NCBI GenBank assembly: GCA_016584305.1
Contig: JACEEZ010020055.1
Coordinates: forward strand, 26,001-90,000
Reading direction: 5' to 3'
DNA length: 64,000 nucleotides
Source of the DNA: Chionoecetes opilio
Lineage: Eukaryota > Arthropoda > Malacostraca > Decapoda > Majidae
This document shows, piece by piece, positions 10,772 to 22,692 of this stretch. Both the position numbers and the translations under genes were made by a program. Below the pieces are notes generated by a model, which saw nothing but the letters and a program-made list of their open reading frames with translations, was not told the DNA's origin and made no database searches. The first letter of the stretch is position 1, and every line of letters begins with the position of its first letter.

Positions 10772-11255
10772 GTTTGTCAGGCACGGCTACTTTGGATTTG
10801 GCATGAGGAAACTTATCTCCATACATTTTTCAGCTGTGTATTTTTAACGTGTGTAGGTTATATTGATGTTAGATATGAGATTAAGTGCTTGGTGAGTGTG
10901 TGAGTGCATTAATAACCCGCTTTGTTATTTGCTATGCCTCAATAAATGTAAGTTAGGTTTCTGAGCGTAATGTTATTTCCCAGTTTAAGTTATGTAACCC
11001 ATGCTCAGTTTATTTGAATTTTGTGGTGAGTCGGGAAGTGTCAGTAAAATGAAGTAATTCGTGTTCTTTGAGCTATAAGTGTAACGAAGAATCAAACCTG
11101 ATTCACTCAACTATAACCACTACACCGTACCGCCTCTGTAAACGTTACTTAATTAATGAAATGTCCCGCTTTTATTATGTTTGTTCCGCTTTTTTCTGTA
11201 TGTCACTAAAATGTCCTGCGTTTTGAGATGTCAGCTCAATTACCAAATCTTGAGT

Positions 11256-12157
11256 TTATGCAATTGATGTAATTGAAGCAAGCTCCAAAGTTGTCGGATT
11301 CAGAGGATGCTGTGAATTTTGTTTTTGAAAAACTACTATGTCACCCCATATTCGGTTTAATAAAATATATTCAAAAGCTTTAGGAAGACTGAAAGTCAAA
11401 ACTATAGGACGGTAGTTTGAAGGATTAGAGCGATTATCCTTCTTAGGAACATATTGCTTGTGAGCAAACTTCCAGTGAGAGGGATAGGTGGAAGTATACC
11501 TAGACAAAGACGGAAAAGTTTGACTAGGCAGGGCGCATGCATAAAACCACAGGTTTTGAGAAGATAGGAAGGACTCCGTCAAGACCGTAAGCATTTAGAG
11601 GATCAAGGCCCGAGAGGATATATAAAACACCATTCCGAAGAATCTTGATAACAAGCAATTTATAATAATGAAGCAATAAGACTGACATCGGCCTCGCCAC
11701 TCTTTGCTGGCTGGCCATGATTGACGCAACCTAAGCTAGCCTCGCTTGGCATCAGCAGCAGCAGATTATTATTATAGTCAGAGAGTGGATGAGAAGGGGA
11801 AATAAGTCCTTCTTCATCAGAAGTGGAATTATGAACAAAGATCTGAGCGAAGATTTCATCTATATAAAAATAAATGAGAAAGCTGTGGAGCCATCTTGGT
11901 AAAGCATAGGAGGGAAAGATGAAGAATATAATTGTTGGAGATGTTTTTGGCTAGGTGATAGAAATCACGAGAAGAGTTGGAACTAGAGAGATATTAACAT
12001 TTTCTATTGATGAAGGAGTTTGTATTAAGTTGAAGAATATCTTTGGCTTGATTACAGGGATACATATAAACGGCCAAAGCTTCAGGAGATGGATGGGTAT
12101 GGTAACGTCTGTGAGCCGTCTTTCTTTCCTGGATATCACTAGAACAAAATGAGTCAA
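11256..12157 (-). pseudogene. Decapod LINE reverse transcriptase, N-terminal fragment
   Basis: Broken minus-strand frames give, in order, an IFAQIFVHNSTSDEEG-like linker (about 11860-11810), LSGLDPLNAYGLDGV (around 11600) and WKFAHKQYVPKKDNRSNPSNYRPI (11480-11410), the fingers region of a LINE reverse transcriptase with the conserved VPKK and NYRPI motifs. I know this protein type from decapod genomes as a jockey/CR1-group LINE. Catalytic palm motifs are absent. The endonuclease fragment at 21.5-22.0 kb and the reverse-transcriptase tail at 24.8-25.6 kb belong to the same family but not to one contiguous copy. Confidence 0.7.
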
Positions 12158-12159
12158 GG

Positions 12160-13020
12160 GAAGGGTTAAGCATTCAGGTCATCATATAGAAGAAATGGTT
12201 GAAATTTTATGAAACTATAACACAATGTTGGGACTATTACAAGACTGCTTCAAACCAAAAATCAAGACATTTTGATGAAAAATGTTGTTTTCTATAATAT
12301 TTTTTTGTTTAAAACGTACATTCTTCAAGCTTTCTCTCCTCCTTTAGGTTTGCTACTAATGCTTATTTTTAAAGTTCATTTTAAAGAAGAAGTTTATTTC
12401 TACTAATTTGGATGCCGGAATTTGAATTTTTTATTAGTTTTTAAGATATATACAATTTTCGAAGTAAGTAAAAAAAAGAAAAAGAAATGTCATTTGATTT
12501 GATTAAGACATTATTTTTTCATATATCAATATTTTGGCAAGATGAATCCTTCTTTATATCATACTGATCAAAAGCAACTTCAAAAATTCAAAATTGGTTA
12601 AAAATTGACCAAGTAGTCTTATAGAAGTATTGGAAACCAGTCAAAAAGTCATTATGAGAAAACGGTCCTCAAAGATTGGCTACAAATTACTCATATAACA
12701 TTCCATTTAACAGAAATTTCTGTTCGGTAAGTTATATATCTCTTTTATTAAAGATTCCAATAAAATAAATATATCAGAAATTGACCAATAAAAAAAAAAG
12801 ATACAGCATTTTGAATGCAAGTATCCATAGCAATTCTTGTCGGTGATTTTAGCGGCGATGGGCCTTTTCATGTAATAGACCAAATATAAATAATAAAAAA
12901 CCATCATACCCTTATCAGGGCCCTACTAGAAGGCCTTGTCTTTATTCAAACTCTTCCACACTACCTCAGGGATAGTTTGAGAAACGCGTTTTTCCCCCCA
13001 GAGTTTCCCCAGTAAGCCTA
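12160..13020. other. AT-rich, no gene recognised
   Basis: Only short frames; an AT-rich stretch ends in moderate-GC sequence at 12910-13020. Confidence 0.5.
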
Positions 13021-13025
13021 CTCTC

Positions 13026-13056
13026 TTGTGGTTGCTGTATCGTACAGCAACCACAA
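13026..13056. repeat. Perfect 14-bp inverted repeat with 3-base loop
   Basis: TTGTGGTTGCTGTA, loop TCG, then the exact complement. It lies just before the first LTR-like repeat. The right-arm counterpart near 48095-48130 is degraded by sequence errors. Role unknown. Confidence 0.85.
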
Positions 13057-13167
13057 CCATTTATTTTTTTCAGATAAAATAACAAGATATCTGAGAAAAA
13101 AATTTGGAAAACTAAATTTGTATTAGATGATATGGCAACACTCACTGACGTTTGAGCCCTTAAACGT

Positions 13168-14230
13168 ATTAGCGTACTGATTATATATTTATGTGTTAAT
13201 CTATACTAAGACAGGATGTCCGAGTGTCTTGAGTGTCACCTAGCGGATGCTGAATGCTGACACCTTTTGATGAGGTTACGTTGACGAAGTATCACGCCAT
13301 GGCCCATAAGAATGACGTGGGGCAGTCAACCCGGTGTCTTGATGCAACACGTAGACACACCTCGCCCCTGGTTCCGGACTGCACGCACAAGTTGGGGTGC
13401 GTGTCATCTCAGCGCTCTGCCCAAGGATGATGACGCTTACGAGAGTGCAACAGGCCTGAGAGACATGAGCACCGGAACCTGCCACTTCCGTCCTCCCTTC
13501 CTTATATGCTGCAACTGGCCGGAGGAGAGAGACAGAACACAAGAGATCACCAGGAGACGCGTTACAGGGCGCTCCTACTCACGACACCTTTCAGAGTGTC
13601 TGTTTGTACTCCACACCCAGGAGGTGGAGAGTCCCTTGCACGAAACTAACTGTTTTTGGTTTGGTCATTAGCACTAGTTTCAGGGCCCTTATTTAACGAA
13701 CGCGTAAACCTTTATTAATGTAAAAACCCTTTCCACAAGTTTTACATATAAAACAATATATAAATTTGTAGTATATTGTTTTTACTCAAAACCTTTGGAA
13801 ATAAGAATACTTATAAATACGTAAAAACCCGCCCCGACCATTTTAACCCAAATAAATACCCCTTTTTTGGGACGTGCCTCGGGCAACAAAAGAAATTTAA
13901 ACCACCCCGTCAAGAGGGGGCGTCACCGGAAAATCCCCCCTTACGGGTTTAAAGTAAAACCAATTAACATGGAGTAAACCCCGTTATCCGTAAAAAAAAC
14001 CATACTAAGAAGGGTAACTTTAATTTGGGGCAGCGGGGATATCTAAATTTAGCGGCCCCCTTTCCCTGTAACAACCCCACAGAAAAGGGAAACATAATTG
14101 GTGATAGGGGGTGGGATATCAAATAGTTTCCCCCTTGTTACCTGTAAAAAAACACACAGATGGGGTTTTAACAAAAATTGGGTTTTAAAACAAAAAAAAA
14201 AAAAAGGGGTTGGAAAAGGAGATAACATTA
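13168..14230. repeat. LTR-like direct repeat, copy 1 (left arm)
   Basis: Matches 16562-17600 in the same orientation, including GTCAACCCGGTGTCTTGATG, ACCAGGAGACGCGTTACAGG and TGTTTGTACTCCACACCCAG. Further in, both carry CCATACTAAGAAGGG followed by internally repeated units of about 60 bp. Copy 1 is clean to about 13680. Two 1-kb direct repeats about 3.4 kb apart fit LTRs of a short element, but no tRNA primer site, TG/CA ends or protein was found. Confidence 0.6.
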
Positions 14231-16561
14231 CATCACGCAGAGTGTTGCGTTAAAAGACATAAGGGTAAGTCGTAACATATAAAGAGGGACAAGGGTTTGG
14301 GTAGGGTGGAAAAATAAAATTTTTAAATAATTACGTCCCTTAAGTGAATAACGGGGCGAGACATAAAATTAATACACGTGACGAGGGGAATTTTACCATG
14401 AGAAAGTGAAAAAGTAAAAAAAGGGAAAGTTGAGGGGGGACAAGCGAGGGGAAAGGGGAGTGGAAGATTCCCTCAATCATGCTGTGAAAAAACCCGACCT
14501 CGCGGAAGCGAGTCACCCACCCCTCTTGCATTGTATCAGTCCCCTGCCCCACCCACCAAAAAATTCTTTTAATGGGACAGGGGGAAACAAGATTCTCTTC
14601 CCATTAATTGTTTGGGGGGACTACAGATTTTCAAGGGGAAAAAGAACGAGGACGAGGACGCGGGGGAAAAAGGATACAAGGGACGGGGGACAAGACGTAC
14701 AGGTTTTTATCAGGGCCCACAGAGGAGGAAAAGATTTGAATTTTTAATAAAGGGAAAAGACGAGAGGTACAACTAGCGATTTTTTTAAATTTCCAATATT
14801 TAAATTTTCAGAAAAAAACTCCTTGTCAAACCCCACCCAGGCCTAAACAGCCAGCACCCAGCGGGAACAGCCCAGCCAGACAGCCACTCCGCCACTCAGC
14901 CTTACAGCCCCCAAAGCCCCCAAACCCTTTTAGTCAGCATTTTTTCCCCTTTCTGTACCAACGCCCTGGGGGAAACCCCCCTTTGATTCGGGGCAGTAGG
15001 GAAAGGGGACTTGCCTGGGCTGACCTCACAAAATTTTAGTGATATAAAACACAAAGCTACCTTACAAGGGGACATATTTAAAAAAAAACCCCCACTGGGA
15101 TACATAAATAAATTTAGCTGGAGATATGTTTTTCCATTTTTTTTGTTAAATAGCATGTAAAAGAATTTCAAGAAATTTAATTTTTTATTTATTTTTCTAT
15201 AGATGTTTTAAATATCCCTTACGCTAAATTTCAAAATTTTTTGTAATTTTTAAATAATTTGTTAGCCCCCTTTGTTATTTAATATTTTATATATATATAT
15301 TTTATTTAAAGATTTTTTTAATATAAAATTTTAATATATATAAAATTTTAAATTTTTTTTTTTTTCCCTTTCCTTTGAATTCCCTTTAAAATGTGGGAGA
15401 TGGGAGATAATAGTTCCCTTAATTAAATTTTTATTTAAAATTTTATTGACTCTTAAAAAAAAAGTTAGAATGTGAGGTGAATTTTTGCTAGATGTATAAG
15501 TAAAACCCGATGTACCCCTAGTTTTGGAGGAAGCGGGGGAAAAGGACAGTCCCGGGGAAGAAAATTTTTTTTTGAGGTTTAAAACTCTTAAATTTGGGGG
15601 AAAAACTGAAAATCACCTTGGAATACCCCCGTTTGAAACATAAAATAACCTACTGCACCCAGATTATCTCCTCTAAAACTCAAATTTTAATTCTAACAAC
15701 CCCGGTTGCGGTAGTTTTTTTTCCCCCTCCCAAAGGGACTCTTCCTCAGGCCACTAGTGCTATTTTCCCAAGTTTATTGCCAGGAAATATTTTTGTCTAT
15801 GTAAGGATTTATAAAACAAAAAAAATTATTTTGCAGGCCCAAATTTTCTAAAAGGGACCGTGTCAAAAGAGATAAATTTCTGCCAAAGGCCCTCTTTATG
15901 CACATTTTTTTTTTAGAATCTATTTCTTGTGAAGGAAACTCCTTTTCACTTCTTTGAGAAGATTAAAAAGACATTAATCTCTGATAGCAAGAAATAAAAT
16001 TTCATGATATTTTAAAGTGAAAATTTTTATTTCAGACCGGAGTTATATTTTTATTTGCATTACAAGCCTATTTTACTCCTTTAAATTTAAAGAAAACAGG
16101 GTTAAAATATAAAAAAATAAAGAAGGAAAAAAATAAAACTGCCTTTCTATTACCCGTGCTCAAGGCCCCGCTTGTTTTCTTCCTCCACACTTCCAGTGTT
16201 TTTAAGTGAATACCGGTAGAGTTTTTGGGAAACGCACTTTTAATATTTTTCAGGGATATTAAAACATTTTAACAGACTTTGAGTTCATTTTTATTTTAAA
16301 ACTCATGTTTAATTCTGTTGTTTAAAAATTTTACCCGTTTATTTATGACCTTTTAAATGCAAGGGCCTTATAAACTTCCCCGTTTTACCAAAAATTTCTT
16401 TGTTATGTGTCATGTAAAAAACCCCACCTTTTATAATATTTGTAAAAGGGTTGGCAACCCCTGAGAATCGGTATGATACACAAAGATGTAACACCAGTTA
16501 GGTTAAATGTCTTTTTACAATGCGAGGGGCGCATTTTTATAAGGGGGAAAACGATATTAAA
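14231..16561. other. Interior between the LTR-like repeats, left arm
   Basis: Noisy. Contains a purine-rich block (14640-14720), a C-rich block with CAGCC repeats (14825-14930) and an AT-rich block with TA microsatellite (15280-15350). No gag, protease, reverse-transcriptase or integrase motif can be read, so if this is an LTR element it is non-autonomous or too corrupted to recognise. Confidence 0.45.
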
Positions 16562-17600
16562 CGTACTTTTTATTATTTTTTATGTGTTAACAAAACTAAA
16601 ACAAATGTCCCAGTGTCTGAGTGGGCCCCCTAGCGGATGGGAATGCTGAACCTTTTTATGAGGTTAAAGTTTACGAAGTATAAAGCCATGGCCAAAAAGA
16701 ATGGGGTGGACAGTCAACCCGGTGTCTTGATGCAACACGTAGGGCCCCAAACCCCGCCCTGGTTTTCCCGGGCGCACGAAAAAGGTTTTTGTGGGTTATT
16801 CAGCGCTCGGGGCCCAAGGGGTGTGACGCTTTCGAAGTAAACAGGCTGAGGACATGAACACCGGAACCGGGAAAAACCGTCCCCCCTTCCCCATATGCTG
16901 CAATGGCCCGGGGGAGAGAGACAGAAAACAAGAGATCACCAGGAGACGCGTTACAGGGCGCTTTCCCATCACGACACCTTTCAGAGTGTCTGTTTGTACT
17001 CCACACCCAGGAGGTGTGAGAGTACCTTTTCACGAAATAAGTTTTGGGGTTGTCTATTAGACCCCTAGGGTTTATTTGGGCCCTTTCTTAACGAAACAAA
17101 CGGGGAAATTTTTAAAAGGGATAAACCTTTTACAAGTGGTTTTAAAATATATAAAAATTATATATTTGTATTTTATTTTTCTTTTCCGAATCCTTTTGGC
17201 CCCTAAGAAACTTATAAAATTTCGAAAAACCGCTCGACCACGTTAAGGGCCAAAACCCTACCCCCTTTATTTGGGGTGTTTCCTCTTGGGAAAGAAAACA
17301 AGTTACCAGCCCGGAAGAGGGCGGGCATCCGGCAATAAACCCCCTTTCAGGTTTGCAAACCCGTATCAACATGGGTGAAAGTTATTTCCCCTAAAAAAAA
17401 CCATACTAAGAAGGGAACATAATTGGGGCAGCGGTGGGGTATTTTAAATAGCTGTGAAACCCCTTTTACCCGTAACAACAAACGAAAGGGTAACAAAATT
17501 TTGGGGATTTGAAAGGGGATATCTGAATAGCTGGACCCCAGGTAACAAACGCGCGTTAGGGCATTTAAAATACGCACCCAAAATTGGGGGGGTGTTTCAG
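16562..17600. repeat. LTR-like direct repeat, copy 2 (left arm)
   Basis: Partner of 13168-14230 in direct orientation; it shares its landmarks in the same order, with many single-base indels of the homopolymer type. Confidence 0.6.
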
Positions 17601-19609
17601 CGGGCGAAAATGCCAAAAAACCCAAAAAAAATTTGATTTTTTTATTTAAATTTCCCTTTTTGAATACCTTAAAACCCCCCCTCTAAACCAAGGGTCACGG
17701 GCTTTGGATTTGATAAAATGTGTAATGTATGCCCCCTGCCCGGACAGGGGACCTCAGAAGCTCTCTGCACAAAGAGATTGGTCTCTGACACGGAAGCAAT
17801 AATCCGTATAGAAAACAATGGTCGGAAAAAAAAAATCGAAGATATGGGTTTGACTAAATGAAGCTGATTAAGGTCAAACGGGCCCCGCGGAAAATCGAAT
17901 ATGATGTTCAATTTAAATCTATCCCTTTCCCGTTTTTTAGAACCAGACGCAAAATTTATGAAAAAAAAGGGTAAAATTTGCAGAAATAGTTTCACCAATG
18001 TTTTTATTTTTTAAAATTTTTAATTTTTCCTTTTTCCCAAACCTATTTGGACAGTGAGGTTTTTGAGTCAGTGTGGTTTTTGCAGTGAGCAGGGGAGGGG
18101 TGGGGCGCTGCCGGGATTGGCGAGCAGGCTGTGTAGTAATTTTTAACCCAATGAAACGTAAGCTAGACATATGTTTAAAAAATTTTATTTTACTTTGCAG
18201 ATATTTATGTGTTTATTTAGTGGAGCCTAAATTTTTGTTGGGTTTACCCCCTATATAGAATTTTTACCCGGGGGGTGATGGAGCGCCGTAAAATGTGTAA
18301 ATGATCGGGCAGGGTTTTTTTACATATGTGGAATTTTTTACCCTGACAGTCTGAAAAAACCTCTTAAAAAAGAAAAAGTTAAAGCAGCTTATCTGCTTTT
18401 TTCATGTGCCGTTAAGGGGATCAAGAAAAAGAAATGGGCCCCTACGTTCCCCTGCAGCCCCCTTGGGTTTAACCCCTTTAATAATGGTGCGTGGCCAAAA
18501 GGCCCCTCAGGAAAGGGGATTTGGGGATCCCCAATGGGTTTTGGGGTGAAAAAAAAGGATCACCGTAGACCGCTACTTTTGCCTCAAAACATCAAAAGGT
18601 ATTCAGGAAAAAAAGCGAGCTAAAAATAGGTATCCGACGTCCTTTTTGCATCAGGCCTGTGACATGGTCCCGATCTCCCAAATTCCAAAATTTTTCAAAT
18701 TGCAAGTCTAAAGTGAAACAGATCCCAACGAGGGGGGTAATCCCCTGGAATACAGAAAATTTTTAAGAAAAAGGGGAGACAAACAGAGAGCCCAAAAATT
18801 TATCAGCAAGGGAAAAGCTACAAAGGGCCCCTTTCTAGGGACCCAGATTACCCAAGGAGAAAAGGGAAGGGCCTTCCCTTTGGGTCTGTCTCAAGGAATG
18901 GAATTTGCTACAAAAAAGGGGGTTTTATCACCCCGTTTTGTCGTAGACATAAAGAATTTCGAGTTTTTCAAAATGGAAAAACAAGCTCTATTTTCTTTGT
19001 GGACAAAACTCATGGAACAACTTTTTTGAGTTTTACACTCATGATAAGGGGTGAGTGGCGGTGTTTATAGATTCAGAAAAAAAAACGCTAAAGGCCTTTT
19101 TTCTGCATAAAGGGAAATTAAAACTTTCCCAGGTTCCCAAATTTCGCATGGGCCCTGAAAGAGGTGAAAAATTATAAACTATGAAGACTTTGTTATCTGC
19201 TGTTAAATATGAAAAAACACAGTGGAAACTGGGGTGGGGACCCGAATTTTAAACTCCTTTCCTCAGGGGCCCAGTTAGGTTTTCACTAAGGACAGTGTTT
19301 TTTTTGTTTTTGGGGCTTAGAGCGGACAAAAAACATTACAAACAAAAAGGGAATTGGGCCCGCACGACCCCCCAAAGATCACCTGGCAGGTTCAACTGTA
19401 TTTATATTTTTGGATATTTTCCCAAAAGGGGGACAATTTTGGATATATTTGGAAAAATAATTTAAGTATATTTTTTGGGCCCGATATGACATTAGGTCCC
19501 AATAAAGCCGCAGGGACCACCATAATTTTTAATTTTCAAGAATAATATTAACGTTTGGGGATTGTTTCGATTTTAAATTTTAAAAATTTATTATAAGTAA
19601 TAAAATTTT
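17601..19609. other. Noisy region, nothing identified
   Basis: Stretches at 18640-19200 and their mirror at 41500-42080 hold some coding-looking text, but frames break too often to assign a family. Confidence 0.4.
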
Positions 19610-21465
19610 ATATATCGTATATTGCCGAGGTCAAGGCGTGGTTTCTTGCCGACGGAGACGGGAAAAAAATCGAGGAGAGCGCGCTGCCAGGGGGGCGGGA
19701 AACCGGGACCAGCACAGGCTCTGTCACGCGGACTAAAAAACCCCCCGAGGAGGGGACAAGGAGAGGATGTCGGGAGTCTCGTGAGATGTCGAGGGTATTT
19801 GAACGCTAATGCCCTCCCCCCGCCTACCGACCCTGAAGAAGCCCGTTCCAAGTCCCCTTTCTCGGGCGAGTGTATTCGACAGAGAGGGCGCCTCGGCGGA
19901 AAATGGATGGGAGAGGGCTCGTTGGGCTGGTACTTTGGGATTTGTTCACGGGGACCCCCCAATGAGAGCTTCACACCACGGGGTTTACAGGCGTGGATGC
20001 CGATCCTTCCATTGACGAAACCGCCCCCCCTTTGACGAAGTCAGAGAGGCTGTACAAAGTTGAAGGGGGGAAAGGGCAGTGGGTTTGAATATCAGGCGGC
20101 CCCCCCCCCTCAAAGCTGGGGGTGAGGCCATGATCCGGGGTTGCATGCTGCCCGAGCGTGTGGCAATCAGGTACAATTCCTCCTGACGGGAAAAGGGGGC
20201 TGGTGCCCCACCGGGAAAAGGGGAAAAAGGGGACCGTCGGGACTGAAACAATCCCGGGTATTACATGCTGGTCCGGGGCAAGGTTTGCCCATCATTGGAC
20301 ACGAATTCCAGTCATTGGTGAAGCATGGGGAACCCTAGCTTGGGTTCACCCCCGGGTAATAACAACGGCCGTATCCTAGCGCTTGTGCCTGGGAACGCCG
20401 ACGGATTTTCGACAGGGGATCTTGCAGCCTAGGGGACTCAAGAAGGCGTTTGACTCAGTGCATCGTGAGTCCTGGGATTTCTGCGCTTCGAGGGTTTTCC
20501 TGCAAGGACTTTTGGTTTGATAAGGGTTTTTCTGGGGGATGGAGTGCTGTGAAGTGTGGGCAGGTGTATCAGCTTTTTCTGTGAATACAGGAGGGGAGGC
20601 AGGGTGCGCCCTTGCCCCATCATTTTTCAACGTTGTTCGACGGGTTTTGGGAAAAGGGTTTGTAGATCAAAGTGAGGGAGCATCCGTCGGCAACCCAAAT
20701 CACTGACTTTTTTTTGCCCAGAGCAGTAATCTTGTGAGTCACTGGAGGCTGGTGATGGCCCGAGGCGCTGCACGAGGGGGCAAAGCCTTTGGGACTTTAG
20801 GTTCCCGGGGTCAAACCAAAAGGTCCAGGTATTTGGAGACTTACTAGATGAAGCAGTAAGTCTGTTCATGTGTGGCGAGGACATTGAGTCTTGGGGAAAG
20901 TTTTACATACCTGAGCGCCCGTCCATAATGACGGGGGTCACGCAAGAAACTTTCGATGGATTTGGCAAGCCAGGTGTTATGGGCCCTCAGCGGGGGTATT
21001 TTGGGGTTTTCGGACCGTGCAGGGGACAAAACCGGGTCTTCAAATCGCTTTGACCCCGCTTACTCTAGGTTTTGAGAATGGACACTAAATAGTGACTGAA
21101 GAGACGAACAATGCCTTTTTTAATAAATGTCTTTGCAGAAACATGGGGTATCGCTGGGGTGATTAGTGTTTAAATCAGCGATGCACCGTGAGACGAATCG
21201 GGCCTTTTTCCTGCTAGTCCGTCGCGCCAAATTCGGGTAATGGGCATGGGCCAAAGCTACCTGAAACGATCCTTCCCATCGGGTTTTATCGTAAAAGACA
21301 ATCCGGGGAGGAGGCCAAGGGGGCCCCACAAGGCCGTGGGGGGGCAAATTTGTTTCTTTCGAGAGCGTTGGTATGGGGGAAAAGGGGCCGCATGGGAACG
21401 CGCGTGGTGACCCCGGGGGGGGCGTGTAGGGGGGCGAGGCGACGGCCCCCCGCGTATGCCCCCCA
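19610..21465 (+). pseudogene. RTE-type LINE reverse transcriptase, copy B (left arm)
   Basis: Same family as copy A but in the opposite orientation and extending further 5'. Broken plus-strand frames follow the order known for RTE polymerases: a pre-RT region, then CQSGTIPPD-like text (20150-20180), then the AFDSVHRES palm start (about 20445), the region of the FADD site (about 20700, unreadable here) and the C-terminal part to about 21460. Its mirror at 39066-39833 is open for 255 codons. The frame breaks here are mostly sequence error. Confidence 0.75.
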
Positions 21466-21479
21466 AAGATGTTAATAAT

Positions 21480-22000
21480 TTTAAAAGCTATTAAATTTAA
21501 AATGCGATATTTCAAAAAAAAAAAACGGCTAGAGAAAAAGCAATGCCCTTTTTGAAATCAGCAGCGAAAAAAGCTTCCCAAACCCAACACAATGAACCAG
21601 AAAATTTTTGGTGTGACCCGGAAATAGGAGTAGCAACGCCTTAGGTCCTCCACTTATGATGTGTAAGCCCGAACCACACGCTATTGGGTTATAAGGCGGC
21701 AATGGCGATAGGGAAAGGGTTTCGGGAAATAAGATTTTGATCAGAGTAACCCCCAAAGGATGAAATAGTTTTAAAAAATAAACTGAAGGGTTTTAGGTTG
21801 AAAAAAAAAAATGTTTGGTGTTCCAAAAACGGTCAGAATACCCGCTGCACCCGTTTCCCAGGTGATAAAGATAGCAAAGTGAAGGTATTTTTCAGGTGGT
21901 CAGGAAAGAGGATGATAGCCCAAAATGGTGGGAAACATAAATCCCCAATTGTGAAGACACCCAAAAAGGGAAAAAAGTTAACTTTTTCCCGTAATGCCCC
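21480..22000 (-). pseudogene. Decapod LINE endonuclease fragment, left arm
   Basis: Mirror of 38513-39050, where the protein is legible. Here the frames are mostly destroyed. It abuts the 3' end of RTE copy B, suggesting that the RTE landed in an older LINE. Confidence 0.5.
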
Positions 22001-22692
22001 CATATGGAAAAAATGTTTTCGAAGCTAGGAATTTCTCATGCATAATTTTGACCTTTTTTTCAAACCCCTTTTATATAGTTTAAGAGCCCCTCAATATAAA
22101 GAAAAAAAAATATTGAAATTTTAAAGTTATTTTGTTTACAAAGAAAATGCAAAATTGAGAAAAAAACGATTTCAAGTCCCCACATGAACAAGTGAAACAA
22201 ATATTTCACTGCGCGTAAATGTGGTTGCTTCACATTTATGTTACCAAAATAGTAAAGTAGTTTTGTGACATCATTTTCCTATTATTCATATAGTACCATG
22301 ATTGCAAAAACAAATAATGTTTATTTTTAAAACATGGAGGGTGCTGCATATATACAGGGCTTGCTTCAGGGGCATGGTTCGGTTTTCTTTTTCTTTATAT
22401 TCGAAGAAAACGAACGCAGATTTATGTTGAAAAGAGGTGTTGGCTACCGCTAGGGAATCGTGTCACTTCGTTAGCGTTTGGCTTTCACTGAAGATTGGTG
22501 TCTTACTGATAAATGTAAGTATTCCTTAGATTTCCTATGTGAAGAAGGAGAGTGGTATTATAACTTTTTTATTCTTTCATGTGTTGCTATAATTGAATCT
22601 TGTTATTATAACAGCATTGCAAATATTACATTTTCGTATCCCTGGCATACAGGTAATGGATGCCTGAATCTTTCTACAGAGCAAGCAAATCT
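22001..22692. other. 5' flank of the piggyBac transposase
   Basis: Non-coding AT-rich sequence with GTGGTTGCTTCACATTTATG-like text. A TTAA followed by CTTTTTCCCGTAATG at about 21978 (mirror 38527) is a possible piggyBac end; the opposite terminus was not found. Confidence 0.4.

Larger units (their letters stand above)
10401..11220. other. Unassigned region with twin hairpins
   Basis: No protein recognised. GC is balanced at 10400-10830, then AT-rich. The region holds the two hairpins listed separately and a minus-strand frame (10826-10626) without known motifs. Confidence 0.45.
13700..21500. other. Low-fidelity sequence zone, left arm
   Basis: Almost every line holds runs of 4-10 identical bases, and known protein frames (RTE copy B) are interrupted every few dozen bases, while the 3' part of the mirrored copy at 39066-39833 is open. 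This looks like unpolished long-read consensus rather than biological decay. Features inside the zone are placed only approximately. Confidence 0.75.

Noticed and set aside
18380..19300. Possible additional transposase or gag-like coding region
   Set aside because: Reading both arms gave no family motif; frames break every few codons in noisy sequence.
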